Positions 42,055 through 51,704 of a DNA stretch of 52,217 nt are shown here, in pieces. Where the stretch lies: contig NZ_JABBXB010000017.1 of assembly GCF_013387485.1 (NCBI RefSeq), positions 1-52,217 on the forward strand, given 5' to 3'. The DNA comes from Stenotrophomonas sp. SAM-B. GTDB taxonomy: Bacteria; Pseudomonadota; Gammaproteobacteria; Xanthomonadales; Xanthomonadaceae. The position numbers and the translations under genes were made by a program. Each line of letters starts with the position of its first letter. Position 1 is the first letter of the stretch. The notes beneath the pieces were generated by a model, which saw only the letters and a program-made list of their open reading frames with translations, was not told the origin of the DNA and did not search any database.

Positions 42055-43260
42055 ATGACCGACCCGCTCCCGTCCTCCCCGGCCCTTGGCCCGTTGCCCC
42101 GACCCTGGCGCCTGCCACTGCTGGGGCTGGCCGTGGCGTTGGCGCTGGCCGGCTGCAGCCGGGAGGCGCCGAAGGCGAAGGGACCGGCGCCCGAGGTGAC
42201 GGTGCTCACCCTGCAGACCCGATCGCTGGCGCTGGCCCAGGAGCTGCCCGGGCGTACCGTGGCCTCGCAGGAGTCGGATGTACGCCCGCAGGTCTCCGGG
42301 GTGCTGCAGGCGCGGCTGTTCGAGCAGGGCGAGGTGGTCAAGGCCGGGCAGCCGCTGTTCCAGATCGAACCGGCGCTGTACCAGGCCTCGGTGAACGAGG
42401 CGCAGGCCAACCTGCGCACGGCCGAGGCCACCGCGGTCGCGGCGCGGCTGCGGGCCCAGCGCATGCAGCAGCTCGGCGTCGGTCAGTTGGCGGCGAAGCA
42501 GGATGTGGATGATGCCGTGGCCACCCACCAGCAGGCCGAGGCCGCCGTGCAGGCGGCGCAGGCGGTCCGCGATACCGCGCGCACCAACCTGGGCTTCGCC
42601 CGCGTGACGGCGCCGATCAGCGGGCGGATCGGCCGCGCACTGTTCACCCCGGGTGCGCTGGTAACCAACGGCCAGGCCGAGCCGCTGGCGCGGATCCAGC
42701 AGGTGGATCCGATGAACGTGGATATCACCCAGTCCAGCAACGAGTACCTCGCGCTGCGCCGCGCGATCGCCGACGGCGGCGTGGAAGCGACCACCGCGCC
42801 GGTGCAGCTCAGACTGTCCGACGGCACCGATTACCCCGTGACCGGCACGCTGGAATTCGCCGACATCGATGTCGACCAGGAAACCGGCAGCATCACCCTG
42901 CGTGCGCAGTTCCCGAACCCGCAGGGCCAGCTGCTGCCGGGCATGTACGTGCGCGCCCAGGTCGGGCAGGGCACCCGCCAGCAGGCCTTGCTGGTTCCGC
43001 AGGCCGCGGTGGACCGCAGCCCGAAGGGCGAGGCGCTGGCGTGGGTGGTGGGCGCGGACGGCCGCGTGCATCAACGGACCTTCTCGACGGCGCGTGCGGT
43101 GGGCGACCAGTGGCTGGTGCTCGATGGCCTGCGTGCCGGTGAGCAGGTCGTGCTCAGTGGCCGCCAGGGCCTGAGCGAGGGGGCCACGGTGCGGATCAAG
43201 CCCGCGGGCGCAGCCGCACCGGCCGCAGCACCCGCCACCGTGCCGGCCGGCGAAGGCTGA
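42055..43260 (+). CDS. RND efflux periplasmic adaptor (membrane fusion lipoprotein)
   Basis: The 401-residue adaptor starts MTDPLPSSPALG, with membrane signal and lipobox LALAGC (C34). The lipoyl half-motifs (ESDVRPQVSGVLQARLFEQG, VKAGQPLFQIEP) flank an alpha-hairpin of about 60 residues (YQASVNEAQANLRTAEATAV to DTARTNLGF). A beta-barrel (RVTAPISGRIG, TGTLEFADIDVDQETGSI) and a membrane-proximal domain follow. The longer frame upstream was rejected as no lipoprotein start fits there. It is 4 bp before the RND pump gene. It resembles AcrA/SmeA/SmeY. Confidence 0.9.
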   Translation: MTDPLPSSPALGPLPRPWRLPLLGLAVALALAGCSREAPKAKGPAPEVTVLTLQTRSLALAQELPGRTVASQESDVRPQVSGVLQARLFEQGEVVKAGQPLFQIEPALYQASVNEAQANLRTAEATAVAARLRAQRMQQLGVGQLAAKQDVDDAVATHQQAEAAVQAAQAVRDTARTNLGFARVTAPISGRIGRALFTPGALVTNGQAEPLARIQQVDPMNVDITQSSNEYLALRRAIADGGVEATTAPVQLRLSDGTDYPVTGTLEFADIDVDQETGSITLRAQFPNPQGQLLPGMYVRAQVGQGTRQQALLVPQAAVDRSPKGEALAWVVGADGRVHQRTFSTARAVGDQWLVLDGLRAGEQVVLSGRQGLSEGATVRIKPAGAAAPAAAPATVPAGEG

Positions 43261-43264
43261 GCCG

Positions 43265-46200
43265 ATGCTGCCGCGCTTCTTCATCCACCGCCCGGTCTTC
43301 GCCTGGGTCCTTGCCATCTGCATCATGGCGCTGGGCACCATCGCGGTGACCCAGCTGCCGGTGGAGCAGTACCCGGACATCGCGCCACCGCAGGTCAACA
43401 TCACCGCCAATTACACCGGCGCCTCGGCGCAGACGGTGGAGGACAGCGTCACCCAGGTGATCGAACAGCAGATCAAGGGCATCGACCACCTGCTGTATTT
43501 CTCCTCCACCAGTTCGTCCTCGGGCCAGGCGCGGATCACGGTCACCTTCGACCAGCGCGCCGACCCGGACATCGCCCAGGTGCAGGTGCAGAACAGCGTC
43601 AACCAGGCGATCAACCGGCTGCCGCAGGAAGTGCAGCAGCAGGGCGTCACCGTGGCCAAATCGCAGGGCGATTCGCTGATGGTGGTGGCGCTGTACGACA
43701 CCCACCGGCGCATGGAACGGGTGGACGTCTCCGATTTCCTGGTCAGTAATGTGCAGGATCCGATCAGCCGCATTCCCGGCGTGGGCGAGATCAACGTGTT
43801 CGGTTCGCCGTATGCGATGCGCATCTGGCTGGACCCGCACAAACTGCGGGCCTTCGATCTGATGCCCTCGGATGTGCGCACCGCGATCCAGGCGCAGAAC
43901 ACCCAGGTCACCGCCGGTGAGTTGGGTGCGCTGCCCACCGGGCCGGAGCAGGCGCTCAATGCCACCGTCACTGCACAGTCGCGGCTGCAGACCGCCGAGC
44001 AGTTCCGCGCGATCATCCTGCGCACGCTGCCCAGTGGCGCCGCGGTGCACCTGGGCGATGTCGCGCGGGTCGAGATCGGCGCGGAGAACTACCAGACCAG
44101 CAGCTTCCTCAATGGCTATCCCGCGGCCGGCTTCTCGGTGACGCTGGCCTCCGGCGCCAACGCGCTGGAAACCGCCGATGCGGTGCGTGCCGAAATCGAG
44201 CGTCTGCGGCCGAGCTTCCCGCCGGGGCTGGAAGTGGCCTATCCGCGCGACAGCACGCCGTTCGTGCGGGTCTCCATCGAGGGGGTCATCCACACCCTGA
44301 TCGAGGCGATCGTGCTGGTCGTGGTGGTGATGTTCCTGTTCCTGCAGAACCTGCGCGCCACCTTGATCCCGGCGATCACCGTGCCGGTGGTTCTGCTGGG
44401 CACGTTCGGCGTGCTGGCGGTGGCCGGGTTCACCATCAACACGCTCACCCTGTTCGCGATGGTGCTGGCGATCGGTTTGCTGGTGGACGATGCGATCGTG
44501 GTGGTGGAGAACGTCGAACGCATCATCCACGAGGAACACCTGCCGCCGCGCGAGGCGACCGAGAAGTCGATGGGCGAGATCACCGGTGCGCTGGTCGGCA
44601 TCACCGTGGTGCTCGGTGCGGTGTTCCTGCCGATGGCGCTGTTCGGCGGTTCGACCGGCATCATCTACCGGCAGTTCTCGATCACGATCGCCTCGGCGAT
44701 GGCGCTGTCGGCGCTGGTCGCGCTGACATTGACCCCGGCGCTGTGCGCGACCCTGCTCAAGCCGGCCAGCGCAATGAAGCCACCCGGCCGCTTCTTCGCC
44801 GCGTTCAACCGCGGCGTGGAGCGCAGCCAGAACGCCTACCGCGGCAAGCTGGGTGGGATCGTGGCGCACCCGCGGCGCTGGATGGCGTTCTACGTGCTGC
44901 TGGTGATCGGCGTGGTCGTGTTGTACGCACGCATGCCGACCGGCTTCCTGCCGGTGGAAGACCAGGGCCAGGTGACGTTCCAGTTCTCCACTCCGGAAGG
45001 CACGCCGATGGCGCGCACCGAGGCGCTGGGCGAGCAGATCAGCCGTTACTTCATGGAGCACGAGAAGGACAGCCTGGACGTGGTGTTCGTGGTGGTCGGC
45101 CGCAACAACGCCGGCACCGGGCAGAACGCAGGGCAGGGGTTCATGGCGCTCAAGCCGTGGGCCGAACGCGATGCCACGCACAGTGCCGGCGCGATCATCG
45201 CCCGCGCCAACGCCTGGTTCCGCCACCTGCCCGATGCGAAGGTCAACGTGCTGGCGCCGCCCGCGGTGCGCGGGCTGGGGCAGTCCAGCGGCTTCGAGCT
45301 GTGGTTGCAGGACAACAGCGCCGCCGGGCGCCCGGCGCTGCAGGCCGCACAGGAAAAGGTGGTCCAGGCCGCCGGCGATGACGACCGGCTCACCTCGGTC
45401 CGGCTCAACGGTCTCGGCGACAAGGCCGAGCTGCATCTGGACATCGACCAGGCGCAGGCCAGCGCGCTGGGCCTGGCCCAGGCCGACATCAATTCAACGC
45501 TGTCCTCGGCGTGGGGTGGCACCTACGTCAACGACTTCCTCGACCGCGGTCGGGTCAAGCGCGTGTATGTGCAGGGCGACCAGCCCTACCGCAGTGTGCC
45601 CGACGACATCGGCCAGTGGTACGTGCGCGGCAGCAACGGACAGATGGCGTCGTTCGCCAGTTTCGCCAGCAGCCACTGGTCGCGCGGGCCGCAGCTGCAG
45701 CAGCGTTTCAACGGCCTGCCGGCGATGCAGGTGCAGGGCAGTGCCGCCGAAGGGCGCAGCTCGGGCGAGGCGATGCAGACCATGCAGGCGCTGGTGGCCG
45801 AACAGCCTGGATTCGCACTGCAGTGGAGCGGGTTGTCCTACCAGGAGCAGCTGTCCAGCAACCAGACGTTGTGGCTGTACGCGGCCTCGATCGCCTTCAT
45901 CTTCCTGTGCCTGGCCGCGCTCTACGAGAGCTGGACGGTGCCGGTGGCGGTGATGCTGGTGATCCCGCTGGGGGTGATCGGCACGGTGATCGCCACCACT
46001 GCGGCGGGCTTCGTCAACGACATCTATTTCCAGGTGGGGCTGCTCACCACGATCGGCCTGTCCGCCAAGAACGCGATCCTGATCGTCGAGTTCGCCGAGG
46101 CCGAGTACCGCGCGGGCAGCTCGGCGGTGGACGCGGCGCTGAAGGGCGCGCGGCTGCGCCTGCGGCCGATCGTGATGACTTCGCTGGCCTTCGTGGCCGG

Positions 46201-46378
46201 CGTGATCCCGCTGGCGCTGGCGACCGGCGCCGGTGCGGTCAGCCGGCGCGAGATCGGCGTCAGCGTGATCGGCGGCATGCTCTCCGGCACGCTGCTGGCC
46301 ATCCTGCTGGTGCCGCTGTTCTTCGTGCTGGTGCGGCGGCTGGGCAAGACGAAGCCGGTGTCACCGCCAACGCCCTGA
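43265..46378 (+). CDS. RND multidrug efflux permease (HAE1 family)
   Basis: The 1037-residue inner-membrane pump starts MLPRFFIHRPVFAWVLAICI, the standard HAE1 N-terminus. It has 12 membrane helices and two large periplasmic loops. The proton-relay Asp pair is in AIGLLVDDAIVVVENVERI (helix 4), and the Lys in SAKNAILIVEFAEAEYR (helix 10). GPEQALNATVTAQSRLQT and IVPLGVIG-type segments are typical of AcrB/MexB/SmeB/SmeZ. No outer-membrane factor gene follows, so the pump must borrow a TolC-like channel encoded elsewhere. Divergent two-component genes probably control it. Confidence 0.93.
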   Translation: MLPRFFIHRPVFAWVLAICIMALGTIAVTQLPVEQYPDIAPPQVNITANYTGASAQTVEDSVTQVIEQQIKGIDHLLYFSSTSSSSGQARITVTFDQRADPDIAQVQVQNSVNQAINRLPQEVQQQGVTVAKSQGDSLMVVALYDTHRRMERVDVSDFLVSNVQDPISRIPGVGEINVFGSPYAMRIWLDPHKLRAFDLMPSDVRTAIQAQNTQVTAGELGALPTGPEQALNATVTAQSRLQTAEQFRAIILRTLPSGAAVHLGDVARVEIGAENYQTSSFLNGYPAAGFSVTLASGANALETADAVRAEIERLRPSFPPGLEVAYPRDSTPFVRVSIEGVIHTLIEAIVLVVVVMFLFLQNLRATLIPAITVPVVLLGTFGVLAVAGFTINTLTLFAMVLAIGLLVDDAIVVVENVERIIHEEHLPPREATEKSMGEITGALVGITVVLGAVFLPMALFGGSTGIIYRQFSITIASAMALSALVALTLTPALCATLLKPASAMKPPGRFFAAFNRGVERSQNAYRGKLGGIVAHPRRWMAFYVLLVIGVVVLYARMPTGFLPVEDQGQVTFQFSTPEGTPMARTEALGEQISRYFMEHEKDSLDVVFVVVGRNNAGTGQNAGQGFMALKPWAERDATHSAGAIIARANAWFRHLPDAKVNVLAPPAVRGLGQSSGFELWLQDNSAAGRPALQAAQEKVVQAAGDDDRLTSVRLNGLGDKAELHLDIDQAQASALGLAQADINSTLSSAWGGTYVNDFLDRGRVKRVYVQGDQPYRSVPDDIGQWYVRGSNGQMASFASFASSHWSRGPQLQQRFNGLPAMQVQGSAAEGRSSGEAMQTMQALVAEQPGFALQWSGLSYQEQLSSNQTLWLYAASIAFIFLCLAALYESWTVPVAVMLVIPLGVIGTVIATTAAGFVNDIYFQVGLLTTIGLSAKNAILIVEFAEAEYRAGSSAVDAALKGARLRLRPIVMTSLAFVAGVIPLALATGAGAVSRREIGVSVIGGMLSGTLLAILLVPLFFVLVRRLGKTKPVSPPTP

Positions 46379-46487
46379 ACGGCGGGCGTTAGTCGCGCGA
46401 TTTCATCTTTCTGACCCATTCCATTCACGGTTTCCATGCCGGCGCGGCAGTAGCGTAGATCGTCCCCACACCGGTTGGAGACATGCC

Positions 46488-46712
46488 ATGAATCCCCTGC
46501 AGACGGCGGCCCGCGCCATGCGTAATGGACTGGAAGAAGTGGCAGCGCTGCTGGTCGGCCAGCGCGCCGAGTCCCTGCGCGAGGACGATACGGCCGCACC
46601 CGGGGTGGGCATCCCGATGCCGCGCCGGCTGCCGCTCAAGCGCCCGCTGCTGCATGGGCGCAAGGGCATGGCCCCGTGGCAGAAGATCGGCCCGGGCCGC
46701 GAGCGCCGCTAA
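46488..46712 (+). CDS. Small hypothetical protein, 74 residues
   Basis: The frame begins MNPLQTAARAMRNGLEEVAA after TTGGAGAC and ends in basic residues KIGPGRERR. The N-terminal part could form an amphipathic helix; the C-terminal half is rich in Pro, Arg and Gly (GVGIPMPRRLPLKRPLLHGR). No family was recognised. Its stop overlaps the stop of the convergent GFA gene by 3 bases. The strong start region and the consistent reading frame argue for a real gene, but a spurious frame is possible. Confidence 0.5.
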   Translation: MNPLQTAARAMRNGLEEVAALLVGQRAESLREDDTAAPGVGIPMPRRLPLKRPLLHGRKGMAPWQKIGPGRERR

Positions 46713-47119
46713 GCGCGGGTCGCATCGGACGGGTGGTTCACCCCGTCGTTGACCGGTACCTCGCCGATGTCGAACGGATTCACCCCGTCCAGGCAGCCGA
46801 CGTTGTAGCCGTATTCGTCCGGCGACGAGCGGCGCTGATGATGCGTGTAGATGCCGCACACGCTGCAGAAGTGATGGCGCGCGACGTGGGTATTGAACTG
46901 GTACAGGCGCAGGACGTCATGCCCCTGCACGACCTCCAGATCGGCCAGCTTGACCGAGGCGACGATCGCGCCACGTCGCCGGCACATCGAACAGTCGCAG
47001 CGGCGAGGCGACACCACGCCGTCGGGCAGGTGCAGGCGCAGGACCACGGCCCCGCAATGGCAGCGCAGCAGATGGTGGCGCTCGATGGGCACCCCGCCCA
47101 CGGTGGTCGGACCCTGCAT
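46709..47119 (-). CDS. GFA-family (glutathione-dependent formaldehyde-activating enzyme-like) protein
   Basis: In this 136-residue zinc protein the cysteines C20-x-C22 (LLRCHCGAVVLRL), CDCSMCRRRGAI (about 42-47) and HHFCSVCGIYTHHQ (about 86-89) are the two zinc sites of the GFA fold. The final part GYNVGCLDGVNPFDI is typical of bacterial GFA paralogues, most of which have unknown substrates and are not true S-hydroxymethylglutathione synthases. The start at MQGPTTVGGVP was chosen, as the longer frame upstream has no GFA features. It is a single gene. Confidence 0.87.
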   Translation of the reverse strand: MQGPTTVGGVPIERHHLLRCHCGAVVLRLHLPDGVVSPRRCDCSMCRRRGAIVASVKLADLEVVQGHDVLRLYQFNTHVARHHFCSVCGIYTHHQRRSSPDEYGYNVGCLDGVNPFDIGEVPVNDGVNHPSDATRA

Positions 47120-47294
47120 GCTTGGCGCTTCCCTGATGGCCGTTGATCGCGCAAGTATGCGACCGGCCCGGGGGGCGGAGCCAGCCCGTGCGGGGTCCCG
47201 GGGTGAACGGCGGCCCGAAGCTGAACAGGCTCGACATGCGGCGCACACAGGGGTTATGGCTAACTAGCGCCCCGGATAGACGACGGATCGATGC

Positions 47295-48308
47295 GTGAAG
47301 AAGGCAGGACGATGGGGGCTGGCGCTGCTGATGCTGCTGGCGGCGCTGTGGATCACCGGTTTGCTGGCCTACCAGCTGCCGGGTCCGGGCTGGGTGCGGT
47401 ATCTGCTGGTCGGGCTGTGGGTCGTGTTCGCCGTCAGCGGGGCGATCGGCGTGGCGCGCGCGCGCGCCGGGCGCTGGCCGGGCGTGCTGTACGGCGTGGC
47501 GCTGGTGCTCTCGGGCATCTGGTGGCTGCTGCTGACCCCGCGCCAGGACCGGGTCTGGGCCGATGATGTCGCCCAGCGCCTGAAGGTGGTGCAGGTCGAT
47601 GGCTCGCGCGTGGTGCTCGACAACGTGCGTGACTTCACCTGGCGCAGCGAGACCGACTACGACGCGCGCTGGGTGCGCCGCGAGTACAACCTGGACCAGC
47701 TGCGCTCGGCCGACCTGATCCTGTCCTACTGGATGGGGCCCATGATCGCGCACACGCTGATCTCGTTCGGCTTCGATGACGGCCGTTACCTGGTGTTCTC
47801 GCTGGAGATCCGCAAGGAGCGCGGCGAGTCCTTCTCCGCGCTCGGCGGCTTCTTCCGCAAATTCGAGATGACCCTGGTCGCCTCGGAGGAAACCGACATC
47901 GTGCGCACGCGTACCAACGCACGCGGCGAAGATGTGTATCTGTACCGCCTGCACGGCATGACCCAGGAGCAGCTCAAGGCACTGTTCGTCTCCTACCTCG
48001 GCGAGGCCCGCAAGCTGGATGCCGCGCCAGCGTTCTACAACACGCTGACCAGCAACTGCACGACCATCGTGTACGAACTGGCCAAGCAGATCGCGCCGGG
48101 CCTGCCGATGGACTACCGGCTGCTGGCCTCGGGCTACTTCGCCGAGTACGCGCGCGATCTCGGTGTGCTCACGCCGGGCGTGCCGTTCGAGACGCTGAAG
48201 GCGCGTGGGCGGATTACCGATCGTGCGCGGGCAAGCAATGAAAACGATGATTTTTCACAGGTGATCCGCCGGGATGTTCCGGGGACAGGGCAGGGAAGCG
48301 TTCCATGA
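47295..48308 (+). CDS. DUF4105 (Lnb N-terminal periplasmic domain) membrane protein
   Basis: The 337-residue product starts at a GTG (MKKAGRWGLALLMLLAALWI) and has three N-terminal membrane helices up to about residue 80. The DUF4105 domain (about 100-290) follows, with WRSETDYDARWVRREYNLDQ, HTLISFGFDDGRYLVFSLEI (conserved H and F-x-D) and YNTLTSNCTTIVYELAKQIA. The NCxT motif and the conserved His suggest a papain-like (NlpC/P60-type) cysteine hydrolase. Its substrate is unknown. It overlaps the next gene by 4 bp, so DUF4105 and hydrolase are probably co-translated. Confidence 0.85.
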   Translation: MKKAGRWGLALLMLLAALWITGLLAYQLPGPGWVRYLLVGLWVVFAVSGAIGVARARAGRWPGVLYGVALVLSGIWWLLLTPRQDRVWADDVAQRLKVVQVDGSRVVLDNVRDFTWRSETDYDARWVRREYNLDQLRSADLILSYWMGPMIAHTLISFGFDDGRYLVFSLEIRKERGESFSALGGFFRKFEMTLVASEETDIVRTRTNARGEDVYLYRLHGMTQEQLKALFVSYLGEARKLDAAPAFYNTLTSNCTTIVYELAKQIAPGLPMDYRLLASGYFAEYARDLGVLTPGVPFETLKARGRITDRARASNENDDFSQVIRRDVPGTGQGSVP

Positions 48309-50254
48309 GGTCGATTGTGAAATTGCTCGCGCACCGCGCGTTGCCGATGACGGCCGTGGTGCTCTCGCTGCTGCTCTCCAGCGGCTGTGCGATGGTCACC
48401 ATGAAGCAGGTGGCCCCGACCGAGTACCTCGCCAACAAGCGTGGCGACGTGCTCACCTCGGGCAAGCTCAGCGCCGCCTCGCAGGAAACGCTGAGCGTGA
48501 TCGGCATGGACGTGGCGCAGTGCGAAAAGGATGTCACCGCCTGCCAGAAGACCCTCGCCGACACCGATGTCCTGCCCGAGGAGCAGCGTTTGTCGGCGCA
48601 GTCCGAGCTCTGGGTGAAGACCGCGCTCGCGCTGACCCCCAAGCCCAAGGACCGCGAGAAAACACCGATGTCCGATGCCGCGCTGGATGCGTGGCTGGAA
48701 GCGGCGCGTTATGCCTATGCGTACCTGTTCTTCAGTGGCCGTACGCCGTCCGACCGCGCCTTCGAGGATCGCCAGACCCAGGTCCGGGATTACTACAACT
48801 ACGCCGCCGAGCAGACCGCCGCGGTGGTGTTCAAGCGCAGCCGCGAAAGCGCGCTCGAGGGCGAGGATTACAACGCCGCCGTGGCCGGTGAGCGCTGGAC
48901 GCTGACCTCCGATTTCGATGAGCTGCGCATGCAGAGCATCCCGACCCGGATGGTGTCCGCCTCGGCGGTGAGCTTCGCCGGCCTGCGCAGCACCTATCGG
49001 CGCGATGGCTTCGGTGCGGAGCTGGTGGTGATCATGGATCCGCCCAAGCTGGTGGCCCCGGCCGATGGCGAGAAGGCGGAGATTCCGCAGTACAGCGAGA
49101 TGTCGGCGATCAACGCCACCGCGCTGCTGCGTTTCAAGGGCAACGACCTGCGGCAGGTGCTCGATACCACCCAGGTGCTGTTCGATGTGTACTCGCCCGA
49201 GTCCACCGAAAGCGTGGACCTGCACGGTGAGAAGGTGCCGCTGGCCGGCAACTTCACCGCCGCCTACGGTATGTGGCTGGCGCAGTCCGGCTTCGCCACG
49301 CAGTCGCTGCGCACGCTGTTCGGCCTGAGCGAAGGCATCGGCGCGCCGCACATGTACCTGATGCAGCCGTGGGATCCGAACCGCCGCATCATCTTCATGC
49401 TGCACGGCCTGGGCAGCAGCCCGGAGGCCTGGGTGAACGTGGCCAACGAGATCATGGGTGATCCCGAGCTGCGCCGGCACTTCCAGGTCTGGCAGGTGTA
49501 TTACCCGACCAATGCCCCGATCGCGCTCAACCGCTACGAGATCAACCAGGCCTTCGACAACACGCTCAAACACTTCGATCCGACCGGCAGCACGCCGGCA
49601 TCGAAGGACATGGTGTTCATCGGCCACAGTATGGGCGGCGTGCTTGCGCGCCTGCTGGTGACGTCTTCCGGTGATGTGCTCTGGAACGACCTGCTGGCCA
49701 ACTACGACCTCAAGGGCGAGCGCCTCAAGCGGGTCGAAACCAAGCTGGGCCCGCTGCTGCACTTCACGGCCGAACCGAACGTGGAGCGGGCGATCTTCAT
49801 CGCCGCCCCGCACAAGGGCACGGATATCGCGGGCAATCGGGTAGGGCGTCTGATCGGCCGGCTGGTGCGGCTGCCAATCACCATCCTGGGCAAGTTCGAG
49901 GATGTGTTCCTGACCCTGCAGGAATCCGAATCGGCCAACACCACCACGAAGCTGCAGGTGCCCAACAGCATCGACAACCTCAAGGCCAGCGATCCGTTCG
50001 TGAAAGCTGCCGGTGCGCTGCCGATCACCCCGGGCCTGAAGTACCACTCGATCGTCGCCCAGCGCAAACCGGACGTGCCGCTGCTGCAGTCCGACGATGG
50101 CCTGGTGCCGTACTGGAGCGCGCACCTGGACGGCGCGGTTTCCGAGAAGGTGATCATCTCCGGGCACAGCGTGCAGGAAACCCCGCAGGCCGTGCTGGAG
50201 ATCCGCCGCATCCTGCGCGAGGATCTGAAAGAGGTCGGCGACACGCACCCGTGA
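48305..50254 (+). CDS. Alpha/beta-hydrolase lipoprotein (esterase/lipase-like)
   Basis: The 649-residue protein has a lipoprotein signal with C28 (VVLSLLLSSGCAM), then an N-terminal region of about 350 residues that is not recognised. From about 365 comes the hydrolase domain: IIFMLHGLGSSPEAWVNVAN (oxyanion region), the nucleophile S442 in FIGHSMGGVLARLL, FIAAPHKGTDIA, and a late SDDGLVPYWSAHL plus IISGHSVQE carrying likely Asp and His. It should act at the periplasmic face of a membrane, on esters or lipids. It is coupled to the DUF4105 gene. Substrate unknown. Confidence 0.85.
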   Translation: MRSIVKLLAHRALPMTAVVLSLLLSSGCAMVTMKQVAPTEYLANKRGDVLTSGKLSAASQETLSVIGMDVAQCEKDVTACQKTLADTDVLPEEQRLSAQSELWVKTALALTPKPKDREKTPMSDAALDAWLEAARYAYAYLFFSGRTPSDRAFEDRQTQVRDYYNYAAEQTAAVVFKRSRESALEGEDYNAAVAGERWTLTSDFDELRMQSIPTRMVSASAVSFAGLRSTYRRDGFGAELVVIMDPPKLVAPADGEKAEIPQYSEMSAINATALLRFKGNDLRQVLDTTQVLFDVYSPESTESVDLHGEKVPLAGNFTAAYGMWLAQSGFATQSLRTLFGLSEGIGAPHMYLMQPWDPNRRIIFMLHGLGSSPEAWVNVANEIMGDPELRRHFQVWQVYYPTNAPIALNRYEINQAFDNTLKHFDPTGSTPASKDMVFIGHSMGGVLARLLVTSSGDVLWNDLLANYDLKGERLKRVETKLGPLLHFTAEPNVERAIFIAAPHKGTDIAGNRVGRLIGRLVRLPITILGKFEDVFLTLQESESANTTTKLQVPNSIDNLKASDPFVKAAGALPITPGLKYHSIVAQRKPDVPLLQSDDGLVPYWSAHLDGAVSEKVIISGHSVQETPQAVLEIRRILREDLKEVGDTHP

Positions 50255-50275
50255 GGATGCGTGGCCGACGCCGGC

Positions 50276-51649
50276 TCAGATCCGCCGCGCGACCCCTACG
50301 CTGAGCAACGCCAAGACCAGCATGATCGCGAAGGTCAGCAGGTAGCCCAACGCTTCCCGGCCGTCCAGGAACAGCGCGAACAGCGAGCCGGACACGGCCA
50401 GTGTGGTCGCCACGCCCAGGGCTTCGCTGAGCTGCAGGGCGGAGGTATTGGCGCCCTGTTGTGCCGGCGGTGACAGCGACAGCGTGAGGACCGACAGGCT
50501 GGGATAGATCAGCCCCATGCCCAGCCCGGTCAGTACCCAGCCGACCATCGCCGACCACAGCGGCATGCCCGGCTGGATCGCCAGCGACGTGGCCAGGATG
50601 CCCACGCACATCAGCAGCGCGCCCGCCTGCAGCAACTGTCGGCGCGACCAGCCACGCTGCTGGTGGCCCTGCAGCCACGAGCCGGAGAACCAGCCCAGCG
50701 CGCCCAGGCTCAGTGCGATACCGGCCACGACGGGCGTCAGCCCCCGCTCGCGCTGCAGCAGCAAGGGCAGGAATGCTTCGCAGCCGAAGAACGCGGAGGC
50801 CGCGATCCCGCGCAGCGCGATCACGCTGGGCAGCCCGCGGCGCAGGGTCAGCGTGCCGGTCGGCAACAGCTTCCAGCTGCACAGTGCCAGCACGCCCAGC
50901 GCCGGCATCAGCAGCGCCACGGCCCGCCAGCCCTGCTGCTGCCCGCCGATGTACAGCGCCAGCGCGCCCAACGAGGCACCCACTGCCCACGGCACGACGT
51001 TGCGGCCGGTGCTGCCCGCAGTCACTACGCCCACCTGCCGCAGGGCGGGGCGCAGCAGCAAGGCGGCCGGGATCGCCAGCAGCGGCACGATCAGGAACAC
51101 CCAGCGCCAGCCCAGGTGCTGCACGATCAGGCCGCTGATGCTGGGGCCGATCAGCGAGGGGACCACCCAGCCGGCGGAGAATGCTGCGAAGACGCGGGGT
51201 CGCATCGGCTCGGGAAACGAGCGCCCGACCAGCACGTACAGCGCGACCGAAATCGCACCGGCGCCCAGGCCCTGCATCAGGCGCCCGAGCACCAGCACCG
51301 GCATGTGCTGGGCGAAACCGGCCACCAGCAGGCCCGCGATGAAACAGGCCAGGCCCAGCCACAGCGGCCGCGCCGGGCCGCGCTGGTCACTCCAGCGGCC
51401 GGACAGCGTCATCCCGATCACGCTGGTGGCCAGGGTGCCGCCGAATGCCAGGGCGTACAGGCGCAGTCCGTCCAGGTCGTGTGCCACGGTCGGCATCGCC
51501 GCGGCCACGGCCAGCGCCTCGAACCCATGCAGCGAGACCAGCGCGACCATCCCGATCGTGGTCGCGCGATAGGCCGGCGACAGGATCGACGGGATCGGGG
51601 CGTCCTCCACCGGAGCGGTGGTGGGCGGCGAGGAAACTTCAACGGACAT
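50276..51649 (-). CDS. MFS transporter (DHA-type), probable SoxR target
   Basis: The 457-residue inner-membrane protein has about 12-14 hydrophobic helices. LSGRWSDQRGPARPLWLG is the motif A loop and LGRLMQGLGAGAISVALYVL the motif B helix. It resembles drug-efflux MFS proteins. The start at MSVEVSSPP (51649) is preferred to one five codons upstream because TGGAATC precedes it. It is divergent from soxR; a 19-bp-spaced promoter with a SoxR-box-like dyad lies in between, suggesting induction by redox-cycling compounds. Confidence 0.83.
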   Translation of the reverse strand: MSVEVSSPPTTAPVEDAPIPSILSPAYRATTIGMVALVSLHGFEALAVAAAMPTVAHDLDGLRLYALAFGGTLATSVIGMTLSGRWSDQRGPARPLWLGLACFIAGLLVAGFAQHMPVLVLGRLMQGLGAGAISVALYVLVGRSFPEPMRPRVFAAFSAGWVVPSLIGPSISGLIVQHLGWRWVFLIVPLLAIPAALLLRPALRQVGVVTAGSTGRNVVPWAVGASLGALALYIGGQQQGWRAVALLMPALGVLALCSWKLLPTGTLTLRRGLPSVIALRGIAASAFFGCEAFLPLLLQRERGLTPVVAGIALSLGALGWFSGSWLQGHQQRGWSRRQLLQAGALLMCVGILATSLAIQPGMPLWSAMVGWVLTGLGMGLIYPSLSVLTLSLSPPAQQGANTSALQLSEALGVATTLAVSGSLFALFLDGREALGYLLTFAIMLVLALLSVGVARRI

Positions 51650-51704
51650 GCGGATTCCAGACATCGGGAGGAGGGCCGGGCTTGCAGTACACCCCCGGCG
51701 GCGC

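Noticed and set aside
43196..45436. Minus-strand open frame of 746 codons opposite the RND pump
   Set aside because: It mirrors the codons of the pump; the His/Gln/Arg-rich product resembles no family.
48134..50248. Minus-strand open frame of 704 codons opposite the lipoprotein hydrolase
   Set aside because: Antisense shadow of a gene with lipobox and GHSMGG motif.
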